Assembly (NCBI GenBank): GCA_002479245.1 | Contig: DLMG01000186.1 | Location: 1 to 58,372, forward strand | Origin: Verrucomicrobia subdivision 3 bacterium UBA7542 | GTDB lineage: Bacteria; Verrucomicrobiota; Verrucomicrobiia; Limisphaerales; UBA11358 | DNA: 58,372 nucleotides | Reading direction: 5' to 3' | Part shown: positions 15,520 through 23,707 of the stretch, in pieces | How positions within the stretch are numbered: the first letter of the stretch is position 1 | Layout: every line of letters starts with the position of its first letter | Made by a program: the position numbers and the translations under genes | The notes under the pieces: model-generated | Database searches by the model: none | Told to the model about the DNA's origin: nothing | Seen by the model: only the letters and a program-made list of their open reading frames with translations

Positions 15520-15688
15520 ATGTCTCCTGCAGTTTAACCCCGCGGCGTGCCGAATGAAATGGAAAATCAATCCGTGGCACCCAGGCCCTCGCCCCGCCGG
15601 GCGGGGCGAGGGTGGCGCACAGCGCCGGCTGAGGGTTTACATTTAATTTTCTTCGCGCGAAGATCAGGAACCTTATTAAACTCGCCGC

Positions 15689-16243
15689 GTGAACAAGACG
15701 GAAAAACAGCTCGACAAATTTCTGCGGAAGAAACCGAAACTCGACCGGGGCGTTTACCTCGCCAGGACCGCCGTCGTCCTGGGCGACGTGACCATCGGCG
15801 CCCATTCGAGCGTTTGGTATGGCGCAGTGCTGCGCGGCGACATCAACCGCATCGTCGTCGGCCACCACACCAACATTCAGGACAACGCCGTGCTGCATCT
15901 GGCCGGCGATTTTCCGTGCAGCCTTGGCAACTGGGTCACCGTCGGCCATGGCGCCATTGTCCATGCCTGCAAGGTCGGCGACGAAGTGCTGGTCGGCATG
16001 GGCGCAGTGATTCTCGACGGCGCGGTCATCGGCAAACAATCCCTCATCGGCGCGAAGGCGCTGGTAGTTCAGGGAATGAAAATTCCGCCCGGCTCACTCG
16101 TCCTTGGCGCCCCGGCGAAAATCGTGCGCAAGCTGACAAAAAAGGAACGCACCGGACTGAAATGGCGGGCGGAACATTACGTTGACAATGCCGCGTATTG
16201 CCTGAAACACAAAATCAACAGGGGCAAGCCGCGGCAAAGTTAA
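15689..16243 (+). CDS. Gamma-carbonic anhydrase family protein
   Basis: A 184-residue left-handed beta-helix hexapeptide-repeat protein (YrdA/CaiE/Cam type), a trimer that binds zinc between subunits and may hydrate CO2. The three metal histidines are visible: H70 (AVLHLAG), H87 and H92 (VGHGAIVHAC). The C-terminal helix carries LKWRAEHYVDNAAYCLKHKI. GTG 15689 is the chosen start. Family members are often of unproven activity. The last 75 bp or so are repeated in diverged form at 19726-19800, beyond the ABC operon. Confidence 0.8.
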   Translation: MNKTEKQLDKFLRKKPKLDRGVYLARTAVVLGDVTIGAHSSVWYGAVLRGDINRIVVGHHTNIQDNAVLHLAGDFPCSLGNWVTVGHGAIVHACKVGDEVLVGMGAVILDGAVIGKQSLIGAKALVVQGMKIPPGSLVLGAPAKIVRKLTKKERTGLKWRAEHYVDNAAYCLKHKINRGKPRQS

Positions 16244-16368
16244 AGATCGCTCTTTCGCAAAAACATCCAGGTGCCAGTTCAAGTGCGGGGATTGCTTGAA
16301 ACCAAATTGTGTTGAAAAGTTTAACCGCTCTTCTACCGTGTTTAAAAAGTCGGTAAACGGAAGTTGAA

Positions 16369-17301
16369 ATGAGCCATCTAAAAATCGAACGTCTTTCCAA
16401 AACCTTCGGCGCCATCCGCGCCGTGGATGCAGTCAGCTTCGAGGTGCGTCCGGGTGAAATTTATGGCCTGCTGGGCCCCAATGGCGCGGGCAAGACGACC
16501 ACCATCTCAATGATCTCCGGCCTGCTCAAGCCCGATGCTGGCGAGGTCTTCGTAGGCGGCAAACCATTCTGGTCCAATCCCCAGCAGGCCAAACGCATCA
16601 TGGGTGTCGTGCCACAAGAACTGGCGATTTACGAGGAGTTGACGGGGCGCGAAAACCTTGAGTTCTGGGGTCGCATGGCGGGCCTGAGTTCGAGCGAAGC
16701 CCGGTCGCGCGCGGTGGAATTGCTCGAAGCGCTTACACTGACGGATCGCGCGAAGGACGCGGTGAAGACTTATTCCGGCGGCATGAAGCGGCGCATCAAC
16801 CTTGGTTGTGCGCTGCTGCACAAACCGCAACTGCTGCTGCTCGACGAGCCGACGGTGGGCATTGATCCGCAGGCGCGGCTGAACATTCTCGAATTCATCC
16901 GCGGCTTGCGCGCGTCCGGCACGGCGATTCTTTACACCACGCATTACCTCGAAGAAGCCGAGACGCTTTGCCAGCGCATCGGCATCATTGACCACGGCCG
17001 GTTGCTGGCCGAGGGAACTTTAAGTGAATTGCAGGAACGGTTGGGTGGAGACCGTGTATTCGTGCTCGAAGCCGATTTCAAGGATACCTCGCCGGACAAT
17101 TGGAACGGATTCCCCCAACGCTTTCGCATCATTCAAAAATCCGAGCGGCAACTCGTCGTCGCGGCGGTGGGAACGCGTGATTCATCCGAGTGCCTGAAAG
17201 ATTTGCTTAATCTTCCGGTTCGTGTGGAAAACGTCACGCTCAAGCGGCCGAGTCTGAATGATGTTTTTCTGCAACTCACGGGACGCGACCTCCGGGAATA
17301 G
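16369..17301 (+). CDS. ABC-2 exporter ATP-binding protein
   Basis: 310 residues. Walker A GPNGAGKT at 36-43, Q-loop in VVPQELAIYEELTGRENL, signature YSGGMKRRINLG, Walker B LLLLDEPTVGID, H-loop in YTTHYLEEAETL. The C-terminal 80 residues are the extra domain usual in NatA/drug-exporter ATPases. It powers the two permeases that follow, 2 bp downstream. Together they make an exporter of unknown substrate (Na+, drugs or lipids are typical). Confidence 0.9.
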   Translation: MSHLKIERLSKTFGAIRAVDAVSFEVRPGEIYGLLGPNGAGKTTTISMISGLLKPDAGEVFVGGKPFWSNPQQAKRIMGVVPQELAIYEELTGRENLEFWGRMAGLSSSEARSRAVELLEALTLTDRAKDAVKTYSGGMKRRINLGCALLHKPQLLLLDEPTVGIDPQARLNILEFIRGLRASGTAILYTTHYLEEAETLCQRIGIIDHGRLLAEGTLSELQERLGGDRVFVLEADFKDTSPDNWNGFPQRFRIIQKSERQLVVAAVGTRDSSECLKDLLNLPVRVENVTLKRPSLNDVFLQLTGRDLRE

Positions 17302-17303
17302 CC

Positions 17304-18599
17304 ATGTTGCGCGTTCTCCTCGCCAAAGACCTGCGCCGCGCGTGGCGCAACCCGCTACCGTGGCTCATCAATCTCATCGTGCCGCTGGCGATGACGGCGC
17401 TCATCGGCCTGGTGTTCGGCGGACATTCCGACAGCGGTGCGCTGGGCCGCATCCGATTCGCCGTGGTGGACGAGGATAAATCGCTGCTATCCGATTTTCT
17501 GCGGGGATCGGCGAATCAAAACCAGGGCGGCAAATATCTCGAACCGGTGTTCATGGAGCGCGAGGACGCGTTGCGCGAGATCAACGCCAACAAAATCAGC
17601 GCGGTGCTCATCATTCCCACGAACTTCATGCGGAATTATTTCACGGCCCGCGAGCCGGTGAGTCTGGAGTTGATCAAGAATCCGGCGGAGTCCATTCATC
17701 CCGCCGTGCTGGAGGAACTGCTTGGCGCGGTCGTGACGGGGTTGAACGCGATTTCGCGCAATTTCCAGTCGGAGTTTCCGGATTGGCAGGCGGTGTTTGA
17801 AGGCAAGACGGACTACCACAGGGTTTCCCAATTAATTGACCGCGCGGGCGACAAACTGAAGACGGCCAAAAATTACATCAACCCGCCGCTCGTCAGCTAT
17901 GAGAAGGAGGCGCCCGCCGATGAATCCAAGGGTGGCGCGGCCAAGGGCGGGGAAACAAAGTCGGATGCAGCGAAGAACAGTTCCACCGACAGCGTGTTCG
18001 CCTTTCTGCTGGTGGGGATGTCCGCGATGTTTCTCCTTTTCATCGCCGGCAACGCGATGAGCGATCTCTACCGTGAATTGCGGCAGCGCACCTTCGAGCG
18101 ATACCAGACGCTGCGGGATTCACTGGTGCCATTCATCGCCAGCAAGGCCGTGTTTGCAGTGGTGATGCTGCTGCTTTGCAGCGCGATAATGATCGGCGGC
18201 GGCGGCTTGGTTTTTCGCATTCATTGGCAGCAACCCCTGGCGCTGATGACGCTCACCGTCGGCTACACTTGTTTCGCCGCGGCTTTGTTCGCCGTGTTGG
18301 TGGCGCTCATGCCGGATGAACGCCGCGCGGCGGTGCTGAACAACATGGCAGGAATGGCCCTGGGGCTGGTGGGCGGCTGCGCGTTCCCGGCGAATCAACT
18401 GCCGGCGTTCCTGCGCGAGCACATCACGCCGTTGATGCCCAGCTATTGGTTTGTGGACACGGCGCGCAATCTCCAATTCGGCGGCGTGAACGTCGCCTGG
18501 GGTCTGGTGACGTTGAAACTCGTGTTGCTGAGCGTGGTGCTGCTCGCGCTGGCGGCGGGGTTGTTCCGCCGCCGGTTCAAAATGGGTTTGCGCGCATGA
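17304..18599 (+). CDS. ABC-2 type permease 1
   Basis: 431 residues: one N-terminal helix (PLPWLINLIVPLAMTALIGL), a large extracytoplasmic domain (about 45-230, including RIRFAVVDEDKSLLSDFLRG) and five or six C-terminal helices from FAFLLVGMSAMFLLFIAGNA on. This is the YhgE/NatB-like ABC-2 layout. It begins 2 bp after the ATPase gene, and its stop overlaps the next start (ATGA), so the three genes are translationally coupled. A Lys/Gly-rich stretch (ESKGGAAKGGETKSDAAK) links the two halves. Confidence 0.85.
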   Translation: MLRVLLAKDLRRAWRNPLPWLINLIVPLAMTALIGLVFGGHSDSGALGRIRFAVVDEDKSLLSDFLRGSANQNQGGKYLEPVFMEREDALREINANKISAVLIIPTNFMRNYFTAREPVSLELIKNPAESIHPAVLEELLGAVVTGLNAISRNFQSEFPDWQAVFEGKTDYHRVSQLIDRAGDKLKTAKNYINPPLVSYEKEAPADESKGGAAKGGETKSDAAKNSSTDSVFAFLLVGMSAMFLLFIAGNAMSDLYRELRQRTFERYQTLRDSLVPFIASKAVFAVVMLLLCSAIMIGGGGLVFRIHWQQPLALMTLTVGYTCFAAALFAVLVALMPDERRAAVLNNMAGMALGLVGGCAFPANQLPAFLREHITPLMPSYWFVDTARNLQFGGVNVAWGLVTLKLVLLSVVLLALAAGLFRRRFKMGLRA

Positions 18600-19729
18600 A
18601 ACGAATCCTCGACATCGGTCACACGGACTTGCGGCTCTTTCTCAAGCACAAGAGCGCGTACGTGTGGTTGTTTGCCATGCCGCTGGCGTTTGTGTATTTC
18701 ATGGGCTTTGCCAATCACGGTCCCGGCAAACCTTACAATCGCACGCCGCCCGTGCTGGTCGAAAACGCGGACACGAATTTTCTCGGACGCATCTTTCTCG
18801 ATGAACTGAGTTCGCAGAACATGTGGCTCCTGGACCCGACCAACCGCGAGACCGCCGCGCGCGTCATCCGCATCCCCGCCGATTTCACGGGCCGGATTTT
18901 GCAACAGCAGCAGAGCAAGGTGCAGTTTCTCCGGCACGAGGCCTCGGACGAGGCGGACGCGGCGCTCATCGAAGTGCGGCTCGTGCGGGCATTGATAGCC
19001 ATGAACGGTCATCTGCTCGAAGCCGCCACGGCGACGAACCCGCCTGAAGCGCTGACCGAAGCGAAACTTCGCGCCGTCATGGCCAAGCCGAACCCGGTGA
19101 GCCTGAACGCCAAATTTGCGGGTCGAAAACCGGTGCCGTCCGGCTTCAACTTTTCACTTCCCGGAAATCTGGTGATGTATCTGATGATGAACCTGCTGAT
19201 CTTTGGCGGTGCGACCGTGGCGGCGGAGCGGCGCAACGGCGTGATCAAGCGATTGATGGTCCATCCGGTGACACGCCTGGAACTGGTCATGGGGAAAATT
19301 TATGGCCTGATGCTGCTGGGCGTGGTTCAGATCGTTTTCTTTCTGGCGGTGGGCAAATTCCTGTTTCACGTCAACCTCGGCGCGAACCTGCCAGCCATTA
19401 CGTTGACGCTGCTCGTGTTCGCGTGGGTCGCCGGGTCGCTCGGCGTGCTGGTGGGATCGCTGGTTGCCGAGCATGATCGGGTGGCCGGGATTTGCGTGCT
19501 GGCGAGCCTGCTCATGGCGGCGCTGGGCGGCTGCTGGTGGCCGCTGGAAATCGGGCCGCCGGTAATGAAAACCATCGCCCTCTGCCTGCCGACCGGCTGG
19601 GCATTGCAGGCGCTGCATCAACTCATCAGCTTTGGCAGCGGCTTCGACGCGGTGCTCAAGCCGATCGGCGTTCTGCTGGCATTCGGCGCCGCTGCCAATC
19701 TGCTGGCCGCCCGCTTTTTCCGGAGCTGA
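18596..19729 (+). CDS. ABC-2 type permease 2
   Basis: 377 residues from ATG 18596, sharing ATGA with the previous stop. It has the same plan as its partner: a helix near the start (YVWLFAMPLAFVYFMGF), an extracytoplasmic domain, then LVMYLMMNLLIFGGATVAA with the ERRNGVIKRLMVHPVTRLEL motif typical of ABC-2 permeases and four more helices. It probably heterodimerises with permease 1. The gene ends within the first bases of the duplicated gamma-carbonic-anhydrase 3' end, so the module boundary is exactly at the stop codon. Confidence 0.85.
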   Translation: MKRILDIGHTDLRLFLKHKSAYVWLFAMPLAFVYFMGFANHGPGKPYNRTPPVLVENADTNFLGRIFLDELSSQNMWLLDPTNRETAARVIRIPADFTGRILQQQQSKVQFLRHEASDEADAALIEVRLVRALIAMNGHLLEAATATNPPEALTEAKLRAVMAKPNPVSLNAKFAGRKPVPSGFNFSLPGNLVMYLMMNLLIFGGATVAAERRNGVIKRLMVHPVTRLELVMGKIYGLMLLGVVQIVFFLAVGKFLFHVNLGANLPAITLTLLVFAWVAGSLGVLVGSLVAEHDRVAGICVLASLLMAALGGCWWPLEIGPPVMKTIALCLPTGWALQALHQLISFGSGFDAVLKPIGVLLAFGAAANLLAARFFRS

Positions 19730-19809
19730 AATGGCGGGCGGGAAAATACGCGGACAACGGAGCATATTGCCTGAAGCACGGAATCAATGTGGGCGGGCCG
19801 ATGATGTAA
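19726..19809 (+). pseudogene. Diverged duplicate of the gamma-carbonic anhydrase 3' end
   Basis: Translated in the frame that continues past the permease stop, it reads LKWRAGKYADNGAYCLKHGI, against LKWRAEHYVDNAAYCLKHKI in the intact gene. The DNA match to 16157-16231 runs over 75 bp at very roughly three quarters identity. There is no start, so it is a gene end left beyond the ABC operon. 19810-19913 holds nothing else I recognise. Confidence 0.85.
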
Positions 19810-19913
19810 CTTCAACTATGATTTCTTTTGAAAATTCATAACTGTTCTTACAAACGAAAATGTTCTCCTTTCGCGCCAGCAACTGGAACCAACAATCTGT
19901 TCAAACCAGCTTA

Positions 19914-22900
19914 TCACGCCAGTATGATCTCCAACCTTTCTCCTGCGTTTACAATTATATCACTTCCATCAAAAGTGATATGACATCGTGCACTGTTTAT
20001 TGCGAACGTAATCGGCCTTGTTTTACCTCCGAGCACAGCGGTTACGCCATGAGGGACCACACCCTGGATGACAGTTAATTCCAGTATCTTCACCAGTAAC
20101 TTGCCCGATTTAACTGCAATTTCTATTCTTTGAACTTTTCCTTCCGATTTTTGTGTCAGACTGCCCCAGCCTTCTGATGCACAAAAGAAACATTTGAAAT
20201 TGTCCGGCTTGTAACATGGTGTAAAACGCAAGGCATGACGCAGGCTGTCATATTGACAACCAGAAAGTGCAAGCAGTAGTGACCACGAAGACATGGCCCG
20301 AGCGTAATGGCCACCGCATTCAATTTCACACCAGGGGTTTCGTCCAATGGGCAAACGCGGGATGCCATCATAGCGGTCGCGAGCGCCTTTGACGATGGAA
20401 AAACCCTCCTCCAGCAATCCTTCATAAATCATGTGCGCCGCGACTTGATATTCTATCCCCGTCCAGACTTCATCCGAGTAAAGCATCACATTCGCCGGTC
20501 GCCCACCCTTCGGCCAGGTGCAGATAATCAGACCTTTATCGTTCGCTCCGGCAAACGCACGAGGGGCGTGTTTCCACCCCGTAAGGTCTGATTTCCAATT
20601 GTATTTGAAGATGGAGTGCAGTGCGGAAAGAACGTTATCTTTCGGCAAAATGTAGCCGAGGCCGAGCTGATGCGCCCACCACTGGCCGATGAGTTGATCG
20701 GACATGCAGCCGGGGCCAACTTCCCCTTTTCGGTTCAAATAGTCCGGCAAATACTGTTGAAAGTATTCTCCATTCCAACACAGTTCGACCAGCTTCTTTT
20801 GGCCACTTTCAAAAATCTCATGAAAACGGTCAGCCGTCACCACATCATCCATGCGGCGTGCCCATTCCTCTCCAGCTCTTAAAGCCGCAAGGTAATAACC
20901 GCTGATAAACGTGGTAACGCCATGCAAGGCTTCATCGTACGTATTCCATTGGTCATCCTGCAAAAGGCCTCTGGTTTGGCCGTTGGAAGCCTTTGCATCG
21001 CGGGCAATCAAATATTCCACGGCTCGTTTCACGTGCGGCCAATACTCTCTGAAGAATGAATCGTCGGGAGAGTTTAACGCCTCACGATAGGCTTTAAGAA
21101 TGCAACTGGCGTGACCGTCGGCAAAGGGATGTTCCCCGGTTGGGTGAGACGGTGAAGGCACATCCGTGCGATTGTTGATTCCACCGTCAGGTTTTTGCTG
21201 GTGCAGGTAATCAATCCGGCGCATTGCCCTTTCAAGATCAGGAAAAAGGCGGGCCAGCGACTGTTCGTAGCCCCAAACATGCGTGCAGGTGGGATCGCAG
21301 CAGCCGTTTGAACCTTCCCAGCCGTAAATATCGCCATTGGCGATTCGGAAAACGACGCCGCTATGCCGGATAATGGCCAGGTTTGCGGTTACACAATCGA
21401 GCAGCCAGTAGGGCAAGGTGCTGTCGTAAAAGGTATCGTGGAACAACCCGGTCTTTTTACGCAAGGTGGCATAACTCCCCATCGCCTCACGAATGACATC
21501 ACGAGCATCGGTCCATCGGGTGGCGTAGTAACAACCAATCCATTTTTTATTTCGATAAAAATAGCTATTCGCATAATGCCAGGCCAGGAAGAAAGGAACT
21601 TCAACGGTGCCCCCGGCGGGCACTGAAACTGTCGTGGCCAGCGCCCCGTTCAGGGTTTGACCCGGCAAGGTCGGCGAAGCGGATTTGGCGGATTCGGGTG
21701 CGAGGAAGCAACCTTGCTTTGAAAAAGGTTCCCAAGCTTCAGCCCAATCCTCAAAACCAACTAATACCGTTGGATTTTGTCCCAGGGTTGCCAGGGCCAG
21801 TGTCCCAAAGCCGGGCGATTCTGGCGACGGCCCCTTGGCTGGCACGTAGTCAGCACCGACCAGCTCGCAGAGCATCGCATAAGCAAGTTGACGGGGCCGG
21901 ACCATATCGGCGTAAAGCGGATCGAGGATTTGGCCGGCCGCCAAAATCACTTTGCCCTTGCCAATCCGACCGATCAAAAGTGGCAGCCCATTTTTTGCCG
22001 CCCGCTGCTCACTTCCCGCCTTGATTGCCTGATTTTCAAAACGAACCCTGCCAGATTCATCAGGCTGGGCGGCTAATTCCTGCACGTTGCTGAAACGAGC
22101 GGGCAACAGCTCTTCCAACAACTCCATGACTGCATAATTAGTGGGCTGATCAGAAAAAACGATTTGATCTATGTTAATATGTCCCCATTCTCCTTTTTGA
22201 TTATCCACAATTTCAATATGCGCCGTCTGGCCAGCAAACTCGCGCACATCCCAACTGGCTGGCTCCAGCCGCTCATTATCTTTGCCGGACGTGGCGCGAC
22301 ATACCCGGTCACTGATAATGAGGCGAATTTGGGTATTGAGGTAATGTCCGCCACCGATGAGAAACCGGATGAAGCGGCGCTCAATAACAAACGATTGGCT
22401 CGTGAGTTTGCCCGTCGTGTCATCGCCGTTGACGAAGGAGTTGACCAAGCTCTTGCCAATAAAACCAGAAACCGGCTGTTGATTGGGCAAAGTGCCATGC
22501 GCAGGCTCCTGGCCGAACGCTTCACCTTCGATCTTCCAATTTAGATATCCATGCTCAAAATCTTCAAACAGAATATCCGGGCGCAGGGCCGCTTCATTAA
22601 GCGGTTTTCCATCCGTGACTGCGGCATACTCCTGCAACAAGGGCATGATGGCGCCCGAGAAGACCAGCGTGCCTCCAGCCCGCACCATCTCCCGCGCGGC
22701 ACTCAGAAAGGATTCTGAAAGGGTCGTCGCTGCCTCTTCCAACCAGATTATGACGCTGGTCGGATCAGTTAGCTTGCTGGCGGGCAGAACCGGCGGTTTA
22801 AGAATTTCGACTTTTAGATTTTCCGGGCGATCAATTGGTGGGGCCGTCAAGTCTTGCAGATTGGCCAGCGTGTAAATGGAAACCGCCCGATCAAGTGTCG

Positions 22901-23642
22901 CTTTTTCGCCGGCTTCAGCGCGCATCAACAAACCGGCAGCCTGACCTTCACGAAAAAAGTCGTTTATATTGCCGCCAAAATTGGGATGCGAAATGCCATG
23001 AATATCAACCTTCGCTTCATAACCCACGGGATTGATCATCAGGGCAGCCAGTGAAACGGTTTGCGGCTGGGAGGTTGGATTCCTTATGCGAAAACGGAAA
23101 ACCGCCAGCGGCAGGGAAGACAGTTTTGTATTCAACGGTTCCAAAGGGCTGAAGGCCTCGAGTTCAAGCTGGACAGGCAGATCATCGTCCCGAAAGCGCA
23201 AAGTCGCGAAGGGATATTCGCCGGTCATTTCGATTTGCTTCACTCGTGGCCAATCGGGGCCGCCAGTGGTTTGAAGGAGTTTTGATGCGTGGCCGGCTTT
23301 AACCGCAAAATAAAACGGCACCTGTCCGTCGCGGAGAGTGTTGAAAAGCTGCCAGGTTGTAAGCTGGCCATCCGCTCCAATTTCGAAATTGCCGGTCCCA
23401 ATGCCTCCCAGATGCATTCGGGCGTCCGTGTGTTGGTTCGAAAGGTAAAGCCGCGGAGATCCCGGTTCAAAGAGCGAACGTTTCCAACGATCCAATTCAT
23501 TGGAAGAAAGCTCGAACGCACCCCAGGCTGGGCCGGCTAAAAATGTCGCCGCCGCGCCGGTGCCAACCAATCCCAGGAATCGACGCCGAGTAAGACCGTC
23601 GTCTTGAGGACCGCATGGGCCGGAACAATTACATTTTCTCAT
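19914..23642 (-). CDS. GH116 family glycoside hydrolase with nested insert domains
   Basis: 1242 residues, Tat-exported (TRRRFLGLVGTGAAATF near residues 18-34). It has the GBA2-type N-terminal domain (from about 60: ARMHLGGIGTGNFEIGADG) and the C-terminal (alpha/alpha)6 DUF608 domain (about 690-1190). Expected catalytic residues: E793 in THVWGYEQ (nucleophile) and D982 in CMSDQLIGQWW (acid/base). GH116 enzymes cleave beta-glucosides or beta-xylosides. Unusually, the N-terminal half is interrupted by a Rossmann/GATase-like region (about 275-355 and 500-600). That region is itself split by a beta-sandwich (about 357-499: DFEHGYLNWKIEGEAFG, RFIRFLIGGGHY, GHINIDQIVFSD) of a kind seen in GH32-related proteins. 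Last gene of operon 1. Confidence 0.85.
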   Translation of the reverse strand: MRKCNCSGPCGPQDDGLTRRRFLGLVGTGAAATFLAGPAWGAFELSSNELDRWKRSLFEPGSPRLYLSNQHTDARMHLGGIGTGNFEIGADGQLTTWQLFNTLRDGQVPFYFAVKAGHASKLLQTTGGPDWPRVKQIEMTGEYPFATLRFRDDDLPVQLELEAFSPLEPLNTKLSSLPLAVFRFRIRNPTSQPQTVSLAALMINPVGYEAKVDIHGISHPNFGGNINDFFREGQAAGLLMRAEAGEKATLDRAVSIYTLANLQDLTAPPIDRPENLKVEILKPPVLPASKLTDPTSVIIWLEEAATTLSESFLSAAREMVRAGGTLVFSGAIMPLLQEYAAVTDGKPLNEAALRPDILFEDFEHGYLNWKIEGEAFGQEPAHGTLPNQQPVSGFIGKSLVNSFVNGDDTTGKLTSQSFVIERRFIRFLIGGGHYLNTQIRLIISDRVCRATSGKDNERLEPASWDVREFAGQTAHIEIVDNQKGEWGHINIDQIVFSDQPTNYAVMELLEELLPARFSNVQELAAQPDESGRVRFENQAIKAGSEQRAAKNGLPLLIGRIGKGKVILAAGQILDPLYADMVRPRQLAYAMLCELVGADYVPAKGPSPESPGFGTLALATLGQNPTVLVGFEDWAEAWEPFSKQGCFLAPESAKSASPTLPGQTLNGALATTVSVPAGGTVEVPFFLAWHYANSYFYRNKKWIGCYYATRWTDARDVIREAMGSYATLRKKTGLFHDTFYDSTLPYWLLDCVTANLAIIRHSGVVFRIANGDIYGWEGSNGCCDPTCTHVWGYEQSLARLFPDLERAMRRIDYLHQQKPDGGINNRTDVPSPSHPTGEHPFADGHASCILKAYREALNSPDDSFFREYWPHVKRAVEYLIARDAKASNGQTRGLLQDDQWNTYDEALHGVTTFISGYYLAALRAGEEWARRMDDVVTADRFHEIFESGQKKLVELCWNGEYFQQYLPDYLNRKGEVGPGCMSDQLIGQWWAHQLGLGYILPKDNVLSALHSIFKYNWKSDLTGWKHAPRAFAGANDKGLIICTWPKGGRPANVMLYSDEVWTGIEYQVAAHMIYEGLLEEGFSIVKGARDRYDGIPRLPIGRNPWCEIECGGHYARAMSSWSLLLALSGCQYDSLRHALRFTPCYKPDNFKCFFCASEGWGSLTQKSEGKVQRIEIAVKSGKLLVKILELTVIQGVVPHGVTAVLGGKTRPITFAINSARCHITFDGSDIIVNAGERLEIILA

Positions 23643-23707
23643 AAGAAAACATTCAAGTGCTTTGTCATTTTTGAAAAAATCTCTTAAATATGGTTTGTGG
23701 TAATGAT

